A stretch of 33,523 nucleotides of DNA from NCBI GenBank assembly GCA_031548515.1, contig JAVBRB010000028.1, forward strand, positions 1 through 33,523, read 5' to 3'. The notes below the pieces were generated by a model that was given only the letters and a program-made list of their open reading frames with translations, made no database searches and had not been told where the DNA came from. The position numbers and the translations under genes were made by a program. The stretch's first letter is position 1; each line of letters starts with the position of its first letter. This DNA comes from UBA940 sp031548515 (lineage in GTDB: Bacteria; Bacteroidota; Bacteroidia; Bacteroidales; Rikenellaceae). Of the stretch, positions 16,901 to 24,464 are shown in pieces.

Positions 16901-17559
16901 CGATCGCTGCAAATACCGAACAGACCGCAAAGGCCGTGACAATCCGCGTCTCCACCACGGATGCCGCTATCGCGACCAAGACCTACGATATCGTCTTTAA
17001 CCAGGCGGCGGCTTCGGTAGTATCTTACAGCACTTACTATACGATGAACAAAATGGAGTTCACAACTAACTCGGCTTACGCTTCTTACACCGGCTCATAT
17101 ACCGATCCTGTTACTACTAATGCCATCAGTTGGACATTGGCTTGCGGTAACAATACCATATTAGGAGGTAATGCCTCTGCCGTGACTGGTGGTAAAATGG
17201 TGTTGGGCGCCGCCAATGCCAAAGTAGGGGCGCCTTTCGATCTGACAGATACGTCTATAGCCTCTGCGCTCATTTCTGATACCTCTATTCCGAATGTAGG
17301 GAGGATAACCGTATCTGGCCGTCCCGATGATCCCATCACGATGGGTATCTCCTATAGTACAGATGGGACTACATGGGTGAAGCAGGCTGAAATGATAGAT
17401 CCTAACGGGACGGGTGCAGTTGGCGGTTCAGGCGATACCGTATTTGTATTCGACACTCCTGTAGCTTCAGCTTATTACGCTGTTGTGATAAAATCCTCAA
17501 GCACAACTGCGAACAGCCGCGTGCAGGAGTTCAAGATCAAGATAGAAACGGTAGATTAA
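13930..17559 (+). CDS. Large BACON/DUF5689 surface lipoprotein
   Basis: A protein of 1209 residues with a lipoprotein signal peptide (lipobox LTGC, Cys27). A first BACON-like beta-sandwich spans about 45-135 (ENWKM-type pattern SRNWKM...WIHV, ending VVVNQG). A jelly-roll-like segment follows (about 140-330), then a proline/glycine linker. Next is a DUF5689-like domain (about 340-560, opening LTIAEVRALY). Then come a BACON module (about 575-660), a separate domain with GLTAGTYYMAAQ (about 665-825), two almost identical BACON modules of 100 residues each (about 834-1030), and a C-terminal beta domain. BACON domains usually act as spacers or carbohydrate/mucin-binding modules on Bacteroidota surface proteins; DUF5689 may be an OB-like fold. 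I infer a cell-surface substrate-binding protein for the operon encoding the nuclease-like enzyme and the TonB-dependent receptor. The predicted ligand is not identifiable from sequence. Confidence 0.75.
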   Translation: MKNSCLVTRRLWALTAAILLAWGLTGCDEKEPEIPTQPYLNIIYGDEINNNLTIPVPETGGEYQIVVQSSRNWKMQDVSANWIHVNPTEGDKDKDTGVDIAVDANPDPAAGRSVTLIFTTTDGANQRKVVVNQGMGGGDIYFEDAGTAVSKDESGYWPYVTDFTGWTRQGSVDQSAVTYTGKASVRNSGANWEPASTEKLAPYVFLGANASSGQPFEINGISTGGATKFIFTWVMQDTQSGSVTPPVMTPISTTSVKLQVGFNGTDYADVAYTVGEVIGNGWTNVKAEFSVPSGTDKLYMVFGSYSTGEGLRMDDFTLTAGGDGALINPGGGPGPEPEGDPLTIAEVRALYTGTDYTFTEDKYTQGSVIVDFDQNNVASLKNMMISDGVSGITVRLTADVVPADYPVNTEVYVNLRGLTLTAYQGLVQLNNVPNANVVKTGQTKSITPSEITAAQFNSGAYQSMLVKISNVQFVSTALGKNMNDDSFKITPTSSTSATTVGMESNTADNFPVYMSYYAKFKATPVPDKSGYIIGVGSIAGATPVNQLMPRSTADFSGLTAARFGGDAKYLNVTPAGPVTVPSTGGVQTVNVAANVAWTAAVVNGNTATLTAGPTPAFGSDNQAVSLTFAENTEAAAKTLTLRISTMDTGVTTQTYDIVFNQVAAGAGETLVDKIAGLTAGTYYMAAQKEAGNTYELWTGALSGTTSVYCATNSYTYSGGVLTPVAADGANVMELVSAGAANTYYIKYGEQYLNNTSNSSNHKLAWSATPVAWVFGDASTAGVNPVCNGGYLSTSTSASSNYIRCFVNTTSPGTPPISAATGVFFFKAAAPAPAFGVSTTSPVAVTAAGGAQTVNVTGNVDWTAEVVAGNTATLSAQPAPASGTGAGTVTFTIAANTEQTAKSVTIRVSTTDAAIATKTYDIVFNQAAAAAAKTFGVSTASPVAVTAAGGAQTVNVTGNVDWMAEVVAGNTAPLSAQPAPASGTGAGTVSFTIAANTEQTAKAVTIRVSTTDAAIATKTYDIVFNQAAASVVSYSTYYTMNKMEFTTNSAYASYTGSYTDPVTTNAISWTLACGNNTILGGNASAVTGGKMVLGAANAKVGAPFDLTDTSIASALISDTSIPNVGRITVSGRPDDPITMGISYSTDGTTWVKQAEMIDPNGTGAVGGSGDTVFVFDTPVASAYYAVVIKSSSTTANSRVQEFKIKIETVD
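16431..17010 (+). repeat. Tandem 300-bp duplication encoding twin BACON modules
   Basis: Two copies begin at 16431 and 16731, exactly 300 bases (100 codons) apart. By hand count they differ at about 20 of the first 279 bases. Differences cluster, with long identical blocks (for example the 60-odd bases before each repeat's end), which suggests recent duplication or gene conversion. Two of the changes alter conserved-looking residues in copy 2 (DWTAEV to DWMAEV, and NTATL to NTAPL). Confidence 0.9.
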
Positions 17560-17571
17560 TCCGGTTTGATT

Positions 17572-17605
17572 ACAGGGCAGGAGTGTGTCTGCGCTCCTGC
17601 CCTGT
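17572..17605 (+). terminator. Strong hairpin between the lipoprotein and nuclease genes
   Basis: ACAGGGCAGGAG (17572-17583) pairs perfectly with CTCCTGCCCTGT (17594-17605) around a 10-base loop. No T-run follows, so it may be a weak terminator, a pause site or an mRNA-stabilising hairpin. It would lower expression of the downstream genes relative to the abundant surface lipoprotein. Confidence 0.5.
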
Positions 17606-17689
17606 TCAAAACCCTACCGGCTGCCATGTGGCCGACGAATGATTCCTGTCAGCCGCGAAATGACAGATGTAAAACCTATTTCTGCGATT

Positions 17690-18739
17690 ATGAGAACTAA
17701 AAGACTGATCCTTGTCATTGCGCTGTTGCTGATCGGCACGGGGACTGCCGTGTACGGCCAGACAGAATTGCGCAACACCATAATGTTCTACAACCTCGAG
17801 AACCTTTTCGATACCATTCCCGATCCGGATACCAATGACAGGGAGTTCATTCCCGACGGCAATAAAAAATGGAACAGCCACAAGTACTGGACGAAAATGC
17901 ATAATGTCGACCAGGTGCTGTACGGCATCGCCCAGGCCAACAAGGATTTCCCGGCTGTCATCGGCGTGTCCGAGATCGAGAACCGCAGCGTGCTGGAAGA
18001 CTTGGTCATGATGGAAAAGATACGCAAGGCCAATTACAGGATAGTGCACTTCGACTCGCCCGACAGGCGCGGTGTCGATGTGGGCTTCCTCTATCGTGCC
18101 GACAGGTTCAAACTCGAAGGGAGTTGGCCGCATCCGGTCAGGATGGAGGAACTTCCCGATTTCCTTACACGCGATATCCTCGCGATGTGGGGGACGATGG
18201 ACGGCGAGCCTTTCTACTTCATGGTCGCGCACTGGCCTTCGAGGCTGGGCGGACAGCAGGCTTCAGAACCGAGGCGCATCAGGGCCGCGGAAGTTATGCG
18301 CCATGTCGTCGATTCGGTGCTTACAGCCAATCCCGCCACCAAGATCGTGGTGATGGGCGACCTCAACGACGATCCGACTGATAAGAGTGTTGCGGTCGTT
18401 CTGGGCGGAAAGCAGAAGATCAAGGATCTGCAGCCGGGCGACATGTTCAATCCCTATTGCGAAATGTTCAAAAAGGGGCACGGTACGCTTGCTTATCAGG
18501 ATGCATGGAACCTTTTCGACAACATCGTGGTGAGCGAAAACCTGGTCAATGCACCTCGCGGCGCGTGGCACATCGTTAAAACTGAAGGCAATATCTTCTA
18601 TGGCAATATCTTCCGTGCGAAATATCTTTTCCAACAGGAGGGACAGTACAAGGGCTATCCGCTGCGCACATATGTGGGAGACAACTTCCAAAGCGGATAC
18701 AGCGACCATCTCCCCGTTTATATAGTTATAGCAAAATAG
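17690..18739 (+). CDS. Exported endonuclease/exonuclease/phosphatase (EEP) family protein
   Basis: A protein of 349 residues. The frame opens upstream at 17585 inside a hairpin; the ATG at 17690 starts a typical Sec signal peptide ending near VYG-Q. All EEP/DNase I-like signature elements are visible: NLENLFD (Asn35, Glu37), the metal-binding SEIENR (Glu95/Glu97), catalytic HWPSR (His181), MGDLNDDPTD (Asp224, Asn226), and the terminal SDH (Asp339-His340). The fold hydrolyses phosphodiesters: DNA, RNA, or sometimes inositol or sphingolipid phosphates. Export places it in the periplasm or outside the cell. It lies between a surface lipoprotein and a TonB-dependent receptor gene (26-base gap), which suggests it processes the substrate imported by that receptor. 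The exact substrate is unknown. Confidence 0.85.
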   Translation: MRTKRLILVIALLLIGTGTAVYGQTELRNTIMFYNLENLFDTIPDPDTNDREFIPDGNKKWNSHKYWTKMHNVDQVLYGIAQANKDFPAVIGVSEIENRSVLEDLVMMEKIRKANYRIVHFDSPDRRGVDVGFLYRADRFKLEGSWPHPVRMEELPDFLTRDILAMWGTMDGEPFYFMVAHWPSRLGGQQASEPRRIRAAEVMRHVVDSVLTANPATKIVVMGDLNDDPTDKSVAVVLGGKQKIKDLQPGDMFNPYCEMFKKGHGTLAYQDAWNLFDNIVVSENLVNAPRGAWHIVKTEGNIFYGNIFRAKYLFQQEGQYKGYPLRTYVGDNFQSGYSDHLPVYIVIAK

Positions 18740-18765
18740 TTAGGCAAATAAAATCTGATCGGATT

Positions 18766-21552
18766 ATGAGAATAAAACATTTACTTATTGCGGTCCTGGC
18801 TTTTTGTGCCGTAGATGTGTGGGCGCAGGAATCGACGGGAGGGATCGGAGGACAGGCAGTGACGCGTGTCGGCAGAGTCCCGATCGACGGCGTAAAAGTT
18901 ACGCTGATGCCGGGCGGGCTTGTCCGCTATACGGAGGACGGAGGACGCTTTTCATTCGAGGGGCTTCCTGCCGGCCAATACACGGTCAAATTCGAATCGT
19001 ATGATTTCGAAGATGCCGATGTCAATGTACGCGTTGCCGGAACCGTCCGCGAAGTGACCGTCCCGATGATAGCGATGGTTGCAATAAGCGGTCTGGAGGA
19101 GTTGGATGTGGTCGACTTCGACATAGAAGGCAGTGACGATGCACAGTATTCATCCTCGAACCTCTCCGCCTCCAAAGACCTGTTTTCGAACCTGGCCGGA
19201 TATAAGTTCAGCGAAATGCGCTTCGAAATGCGCGGCCTTAACAACGAAACGGTGTACCTGAACGGCATCGGGTTCAACGACGCTTTGAACGGCTACTCGC
19301 CGTGGTCGCTTTGGACAGGGCTGAACGATGCCACCCGCAACCAGGAATCCATGTCCGGTGTCGGCTCTTTGAGCTATGGCGTGGGCGGGCTGAACGGCAA
19401 TACCAATATAAACGCCCGTGCATCGCAGATGCGTAAGGGAACGCGCGTTGGAGTTGCCGGCGGGACTAATTCCTACTTGCTGCGCCTCATGGCCACTTAT
19501 GCTTCGGGGATGCTCGACAACGGATGGTCTTACGCATTTTCGGTGTCCACACGCCAGGGACGCCATGCCTGGGTAGACGGGGTTTATTACAACACATGGG
19601 GATATTTCGGGTCGGTCGAAAAGCGTTTCAGGAACGGCCATAATCTGGGCCTTACATTTTTCGGAACGCCTACGCAGCGAGGCGCGCAAAATGCCTCGAC
19701 AGACGAGGTGTATCGGATATCCGGTTCGAACTACTACAACTCCAACTGGGGTTACCAAGACGGTAAGGTGCGTAATGCCCGTATCCGAAACAACCACGAG
19801 CCGGTGGCCATGCTCAACTATACCTATAACCAACCGGACGGCAAACTGATATTCAATGCGGCAATGTCGTACCGTTTCGGCCGCAACGGCTATTCAGCTC
19901 TCGATTGGTACAACAACTCCGATCCGAGGCCCGACTACTACCGCTATGTGGACGACTGGTTTACCGATAAATACGAAAATGCGGATCCCCGTCTGCGTGC
20001 CGCCGCCGAAGATATGTGGAAATATCCCAAATATTCGCAGATCGACTGGGACTGGCTCGTTCAGCAGAATAAGAACAGCGTGCAGGTGGACGGCGTAGTC
20101 CCCAAGGGAGTGGACACAGGGACTATGCGGCGTTCGGTGTACGTCCTCGAAGAAAGGCGTACCGACCAGAATGACGTCAATTTCAATGCCCGACTCGAAC
20201 AGCAGCTTTCTGTAAATTCAAAGCTGACCTACGGGCTGAATTACCGTTGGAACCGCACAGAATACTTCAAAATATTGAAGGACCTTTTGGGAGGAGACTA
20301 CTACATCGACCTCGATAACTTCGCCGATCGCGATTTTCCCAATTCGCAGCAGTCGCAGAACGACCTCGCGCGTCCCAACCGTGCGGTATATGAAGGCGAC
20401 AAATATGGCTATGACTATTACGCGAACGTCCGGGAAGGTAAAATGTGGGCGATGTACAACTATGCAGGCCCTCGTATCAGCGCTGTAGCCGCGTTCGAGG
20501 CAGGATTCAACAACCTTTGGCGTGACGGCCTTGTCGAAAAGGGCCTCTTCCCCACGTATGTCAACGGGCAGAAGCAGGATATAGGGAACAGGTCGCTGGG
20601 AGAATCAGAAAGGCTCAATTTCTTCACATACAAGGCGAAACTCGGACTGAACTACAACATCTCGGGAGCGCACCAGTTAAGCGCCAATGCGGGATACTCG
20701 CAGGATGCGCCTTATTTCCAATACTCTTTTGTTTCTCCGCGCACACGCAACGAGGTGACCCCGGGGCTGACCACCTCGAAGACGTTCGCCGCCGACCTTA
20801 CCTACAATATGCGTTATTCGTGGATGCGCATGCGCCTGTCGGCATACTGGATGAAGCAGTGGGACAACACCAAGGTGCTCAATTTCTACGACGACTATTA
20901 CAAGACCTACACCAACTTCGCCATGAGCGGTATAGATCAGCGCCACATGGGGATCGAGGCCGCGCTGCAGATACCCATCGTTGCCGGAATTTCGTTCAAC
21001 AGCGCTATCAGCTGGGGCGAATATATCTATACTTCAGACCCTATCGTGACGCAGACCGTCGACAACAGTGCGCAGACACTCATGGAGAATGCGGATGTGT
21101 ATTACAAAAACCTTTATGTGGAGAGTACCCCGCAGTGGGCTTTCAACCTGGGGCTTTCCTACCGCAGCGGCAACAACTGGTTTGCAGGCGTGGACTTCAA
21201 CCTCTACGACAGGATGTATCTCTCCATGAACCCGCTCTACCGCACCGATACTGCGCTCAATGGCATGTGGGACGATCCAGCCGCAATAAAGGCGATGCTT
21301 TCCCAGGAAAAATTCGACTTCGCGTGGGTGATGAACGCCAACATAGGCAAGTTCTGGTATCTGCACAAGGGGCAGCTCGGATTTACGGTCGAAGCCAAAA
21401 ACCTCCTGAACAAACAGGATATCCGCACGGGGGGATATGAATACGGCCGACTGTGGCAGGACGAAGCGACGGGAGAGTATAACAAATTCGACTCTAAATA
21501 CTTCTACCTCTACGGGATCAATTTCTATGCGAATATTTACTACCGTTTCTAA
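18766..21552 (+). CDS. TonB-dependent outer-membrane receptor
   Basis: A protein of 928 residues with a signal peptide ending at VWA-QE. Residues about 25-105 form a carboxypeptidase-regulatory-like beta-sandwich (VPIDGVKVTL ... YTEDGGRFSFEGLPAGQY), the usual N-terminal extension of Bacteroidota receptors. It is followed by a plug-like region with RGLNNETVYLNG and a long aromatic-rich beta barrel to a terminal Phe. It imports a substrate across the outer membrane with TonB energy. No SusD-type gene lies beside it, so it is not a standard glycan SusCD pair. Its neighbours are an exported phosphodiesterase-like enzyme and two DUF5689 lipoproteins, spaced 26 and 21 bases away, so it is clearly in an operon. 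Its substrate is inferred only from context. Confidence 0.85.
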   Translation: MRIKHLLIAVLAFCAVDVWAQESTGGIGGQAVTRVGRVPIDGVKVTLMPGGLVRYTEDGGRFSFEGLPAGQYTVKFESYDFEDADVNVRVAGTVREVTVPMIAMVAISGLEELDVVDFDIEGSDDAQYSSSNLSASKDLFSNLAGYKFSEMRFEMRGLNNETVYLNGIGFNDALNGYSPWSLWTGLNDATRNQESMSGVGSLSYGVGGLNGNTNINARASQMRKGTRVGVAGGTNSYLLRLMATYASGMLDNGWSYAFSVSTRQGRHAWVDGVYYNTWGYFGSVEKRFRNGHNLGLTFFGTPTQRGAQNASTDEVYRISGSNYYNSNWGYQDGKVRNARIRNNHEPVAMLNYTYNQPDGKLIFNAAMSYRFGRNGYSALDWYNNSDPRPDYYRYVDDWFTDKYENADPRLRAAAEDMWKYPKYSQIDWDWLVQQNKNSVQVDGVVPKGVDTGTMRRSVYVLEERRTDQNDVNFNARLEQQLSVNSKLTYGLNYRWNRTEYFKILKDLLGGDYYIDLDNFADRDFPNSQQSQNDLARPNRAVYEGDKYGYDYYANVREGKMWAMYNYAGPRISAVAAFEAGFNNLWRDGLVEKGLFPTYVNGQKQDIGNRSLGESERLNFFTYKAKLGLNYNISGAHQLSANAGYSQDAPYFQYSFVSPRTRNEVTPGLTTSKTFAADLTYNMRYSWMRMRLSAYWMKQWDNTKVLNFYDDYYKTYTNFAMSGIDQRHMGIEAALQIPIVAGISFNSAISWGEYIYTSDPIVTQTVDNSAQTLMENADVYYKNLYVESTPQWAFNLGLSYRSGNNWFAGVDFNLYDRMYLSMNPLYRTDTALNGMWDDPAAIKAMLSQEKFDFAWVMNANIGKFWYLHKGQLGFTVEAKNLLNKQDIRTGGYEYGRLWQDEATGEYNKFDSKYFYLYGINFYANIYYRF

Positions 21553-21573
21553 TATGTAAAAACGAAAAAGATC

Positions 21574-22650
21574 ATGAGAACGAAGAATATATTATTGGGA
21601 ATGGTTGCCGTGGCGCTGTCGGCCGTGCTGGCGGGATGCTACGAAAAATTCGATGCGCCGCAGCCGCAGAAGATCTACGACGACCAGTGGTTTGCCGACA
21701 ACGGTTACCAACAGGTTTCGATATCCGACATCGAACAGTTGTTCGCAGACCAGGTCGGCGATCCGGCAAATACTGCAACCTACGGCAAATACTACTACAT
21801 AGTAGAGCCTTACTATATCAAGGGTAAGGTTATAAGCAATGACGCTTTCGGCAACTTCTACCGCAACCTTTACATACAGGACGACACCGGCGGGATGGAG
21901 ATCAAGGTCGGTCTGACGGGAATGTACACCAAATATGTGGTAGGAGAGACCATTTATGTGGTTTGTCAGGACCTTGCCGTGGGCAATTACCGGCGCAACC
22001 TGAGCCTCGGCATGCCCGATACTTCGGGAGAGTATGCCAACAAGAATATAGAAGTGAAATACCTTGTCGACATTCATCTGAAGCAGGGAAGCCGGACTAC
22101 GCTGTCGGCAGCCGACACGCTTGTGATAAACCCGACGAACATTGGACAGTATATCGGTTCTGGCGGCATGTTCAATACGGATATGAGCGGCCGTCTGGTA
22201 AGGTTCGAAGGCGCGCTGAGTACATGGGGAACCTTCAACGGTAACCCATATCCTTCGTTCCAGCTATCCGCCGAAGACGGTTATGAAAACGTATTGTACA
22301 CCGACCTTTTTGCGGAGTGGGACGCATACGATGCTGCGGTCGCGTCGGGGCAGGCAGCCGACGAACCGAGCGTTCCGCGTCCGGGAAATTTCTATTACGA
22401 TCCCAGGGTACCGACATGGGCCTATCAGGAGTATATGGGCACGGCTAGGTACTACGGCAGCGCGCGGTTTACAGTGGGCAGCGTAGCCATCGTGGTCCGC
22501 ACGAGCGGTTATTCGAGGTTCGCCCTCGATCCCGTTCCTGCAGACGGCCGGATGGTCGACATGACGGGTATCGTCAATCTTTACACCTCCGGTAGCGGCG
22601 GTTTCGCCACCAACCAGTTCATGCTCAATAACAGCAGCGACGTGAAATAA
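21574..22650 (+). CDS. DUF5689 surface lipoprotein
   Basis: A protein of 358 residues with lipobox LAGC (Cys22). The sequence after a short linker reads as a DUF5689-type domain: VSISDIEQLF near the start, then KGKVISNDAFGNFYRNLYIQDD and GGMEIKVGL, a pattern seen in OB-like folds. A second beta-rich half contains tyrosine-rich segments and ends TNQFMLNNSSDVK. The same domain type appears in the large lipoprotein at the head of this locus. It follows the TonB-dependent receptor by 21 bases and precedes a strong terminator, so it is the last gene of the operon. By position it could take the SusD-like role of a surface lid or substrate-binding partner for the receptor. That role is inference; the family has no assigned activity that I know of. 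Confidence 0.75.
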   Translation: MRTKNILLGMVAVALSAVLAGCYEKFDAPQPQKIYDDQWFADNGYQQVSISDIEQLFADQVGDPANTATYGKYYYIVEPYYIKGKVISNDAFGNFYRNLYIQDDTGGMEIKVGLTGMYTKYVVGETIYVVCQDLAVGNYRRNLSLGMPDTSGEYANKNIEVKYLVDIHLKQGSRTTLSAADTLVINPTNIGQYIGSGGMFNTDMSGRLVRFEGALSTWGTFNGNPYPSFQLSAEDGYENVLYTDLFAEWDAYDAAVASGQAADEPSVPRPGNFYYDPRVPTWAYQEYMGTARYYGSARFTVGSVAIVVRTSGYSRFALDPVPADGRMVDMTGIVNLYTSGSGGFATNQFMLNNSSDVK

Positions 22651-22717
22651 CACAAGCTTCAGGTAGAAAAGAGAGGGAACAGTTTAAATATGATAATCCC
22701 TATCTGAAGCCTGTTTT

Positions 22718-22745
22718 AGCGGGGTTAATAACCCCGCTTTTTTAT
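22718..22745 (+). terminator. Operon terminator
   Basis: AGCGGGGT and ACCCCGCT pair perfectly around TAATA-type loop bases, followed by TTTTTTATT. It lies 68 bases past the last stop of the surface locus. A second, longer imperfect stem (AGCTTCAGGTA with TATCTGAAGCC) lies just upstream. Confidence 0.9.
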
Positions 22746-22868
22746 TCGATGACTCTTTCCAAACCCTCTCCTCACAGTCAGGGAGGGTTAATTCGGCGGA
22801 TTTCCCAAAGGAAAGGTGTCTCTTATTTCATCAGGAACCGTTTTTTATGTAATAAAGGCTGAAATCCC

Positions 22869-22876
22869 TATCTTTG
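22869..22876 (+). promoter_or_regulatory. Bacteroidota -7 promoter element (TATCTTTG)
   Basis: TATCTTTG matches TAnnTTTG. The -33 position carries TATG rather than TTTG, a near match. Transcription would start near 22884 and produce a leader of about 140 bases before the thioesterase ATG. Confidence 0.55.
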
Positions 22877-22883
22877 CATTCAA

Positions 22884-23026
22884 TTGTTTTGCGGAGCAAA
22901 ATAATCATCGACCGAGCGCCGACCGTCGGCCGCAGGCCGGTGGAGGTATCTTGCGAGGGGGATAACTAAAATGGTAGATTTCCCGCCGCAAGCGGCGGGG
23001 TAGTTCAATCGGAATATGGAAACGAC
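22884..23026 (+). promoter_or_regulatory. Hairpin-rich leader of the thioesterase gene
   Basis: Three hairpins lie in order: TTTTGC/GCAAAA (22887-22892 with 22896-22901), CGGCC/GGCCG (22927-22939), and CCCGCCG-CAAG-CGGCGGG (22982-22999) ending 27 bases before the ATG. The region is much GC-richer than other intergenic DNA here. It might be a regulatory leader or a REP-type insertion. Upstream of the promoter, 22762-22768 and 22783-22789 (AACCCTC/GAGGGTT) form another small inverted repeat with no obvious role. Confidence 0.4.
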
Positions 23027-23746
23027 ATGGCGGGAACATACAGCTACAGGATAGAGCCTCGTGACGTGGACTCAACGCTGCGGGTGAGGATATACACGAT
23101 GGGTGATTATGTGCTTCGGGCCGCCAACGACGATGCCGACATGCTTGGTTTCGGGGTGCGCGACCTGAATGTCAGCAATTCGTCGTGGGTACTTTCACGT
23201 CTGGCGATCGAACTGGAAAGGATTCCGTCACGGCATGAGCGGATAGACGTTTATACATGGGTCAGCGATTACGGACGGTTGATGACCACACGCAATATGA
23301 CGCTGTCGGACGAAGAAGGCTGCGGGATAGGCGCCGCGGTGACGCAATGGGCGATGATAGATCTCGATACGCGCCGTCCGCTCGACCTGTCGGCGCTGTC
23401 CGATAAACGGACTTCGCTCGTGGACCGCGAGCCTCCCATCGAAAAACCACGCAAGATCGGCCCGTTCGAATGTGCGCTCGAAAGACCGCATAGGGTCGTC
23501 TACAGCGACATCGATTTCAACGGCCATGTCAACAGTATGAAATACCTGGAGTGGATGGCCGACACAATGCCTGCGGAACTGCTGGAAAAGGCTGCAGGAT
23601 TGCGTTTCGACATTAATTATATCCACGAAGCCAAACTCGGACAGGCGCTGGCGGTTTGCTATGCCGAAACCGGCGATATCCACCGTTTCGACATACGCAA
23701 CGGGGAAGGCCTCTCGATCTGCAAAGCCGAGATAAAGCTATACTGA
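23027..23746 (+). CDS. Acyl-ACP thioesterase
   Basis: A protein of 239 residues with the double hot-dog layout of the acyl-ACP thioesterase family. The N-terminal hot dog contains YVLRAANDDADMLGFG and SSWVLSRLAIELER; the linker has TQWAMIDLDTRRP; the C-terminal hot dog contains YSDIDFNGHVNSMKYLEW, including the conserved Asp/Asn/His cluster. The enzyme releases free fatty acids from acyl carrier protein in the cytosol and can set chain length for lipid metabolism. There is no signal peptide. It has its own promoter and leader, and ends inside a symmetrical terminator shared with the convergent bacterioferritin gene. Confidence 0.88.
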   Translation: MAGTYSYRIEPRDVDSTLRVRIYTMGDYVLRAANDDADMLGFGVRDLNVSNSSWVLSRLAIELERIPSRHERIDVYTWVSDYGRLMTTRNMTLSDEEGCGIGAAVTQWAMIDLDTRRPLDLSALSDKRTSLVDREPPIEKPRKIGPFECALERPHRVVYSDIDFNGHVNSMKYLEWMADTMPAELLEKAAGLRFDINYIHEAKLGQALAVCYAETGDIHRFDIRNGEGLSICKAEIKLY

Positions 23747-23783
23747 AAGTAAAAAGCTCCGGATTTCCGGAGCTTTTTACTTT
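23746..23783. terminator. Symmetric bidirectional terminator
   Basis: A perfect 18-base stem (AAAGTAAAAAGCTCCGGA with its complement) and a 2-base centre, with A-runs on the left arm and T-runs on the right, so it works on both strands. It begins at the last base of the thioesterase stop codon and ends 16 bases before the bacterioferritin stop. Confidence 0.93.
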
Positions 23784-23799
23784 TAGCAGCAGGTCAGTA

Positions 23800-24309
23800 T
23801 TATTCATGACCGATATGCTTGGAAACTTCTTTGCTTTCGGCTATAGACTGCAACGCCAGATAATTGTCTCCGTAGCGCTCGAGGTTGTCGAGTTCCGTGC
23901 GGAAAGTGTCCAGATGCTCTTCCTCTTCGGCTATAAGTTCTTCGAAGATACGTTTCGAGGTGGCATCCTTGGCTTCGCCGCATACGCGCGCCCAATCATT
24001 GTAGCTGTCGATGGTGTTCTGTTCGAGTTCGATGCCTTTCTGCAGGATCGCCTTGACATCTTTTTCGCTGATTTTGACAACCTTCTGGTCGGGCATCATG
24101 TCGAAGTCGCCCTCCAGGAACAGTATCCTTTCGGCGAACTCTTCGGTGTGCTTCATTTCCTGAATGGCCACCCTCTTGAAAATCTTTGCGAGGTACTTGT
24201 AGCCGATGTCTTCGAGGCGGACGTGGAAATCCATATACTGCAGCGAAGCCGTTGTCTCCATTCTGACCCCTTTGTTCAGCAGATCGATGCTGGTTTGATA
24301 CTTATTCAT
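23800..24309 (-). CDS. bfr: Bacterioferritin
   Basis: A protein of 169 residues from the ATG at 24309. It is a four-helix ferritin-like protein with every expected diiron ligand in register with E. coli Bfr: Glu18, Glu51, His54, Glu96, Glu129 and His132. Met52 in the motif EMKH matches the residue that binds haem at the subunit interface, so I favour bacterioferritin over plain ferritin or a Dps protein. ERILFLEGD is also typical of the family. It oxidises and stores iron in the cytosol and limits oxidative damage. The C-terminus is longer than the E. coli protein by about ten residues. It is transcribed divergently from pepD. Confidence 0.9.
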   Translation of the reverse strand: MNKYQTSIDLLNKGVRMETTASLQYMDFHVRLEDIGYKYLAKIFKRVAIQEMKHTEEFAERILFLEGDFDMMPDQKVVKISEKDVKAILQKGIELEQNTIDSYNDWARVCGEAKDATSKRIFEELIAEEEEHLDTFRTELDNLERYGDNYLALQSIAESKEVSKHIGHE

Positions 24310-24421
24310 AATCCTGGATTTTATTTGTTGGTTTTCAAGTTGATTCGGAAATAAAAACAACTGCAATTTTCATACCTTATTTCGAATTGTGCGGCTCTTT
24401 TTTACTTTGGCTGATATTTTG

Positions 24422-24429
24422 TATCTTTA
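24422..24429 (+). promoter_or_regulatory. pepD: Possible pepD promoter (-7 variant TATCTTTA)
   Basis: TATCTTTA differs from TAnnTTTG at the last base only and lies 36 bases before the pepD ATG. The nearest TTTG upstream has only 12 bases of spacing, so the -33 element is not convincing. Confidence 0.3.
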
Positions 24430-24464
24430 TTGCACATAAAGAAATTTGAAAAACTAAAAATATT

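Noticed and set aside
22993..23065. tRNA-like segment (GCGGGGTAGTTCAATCGG looks like acceptor and D-arm)
   Set aside because: No anticodon arm, no TTCGA T-loop and no closing acceptor stem follow; the sequence runs into the thioesterase coding region.
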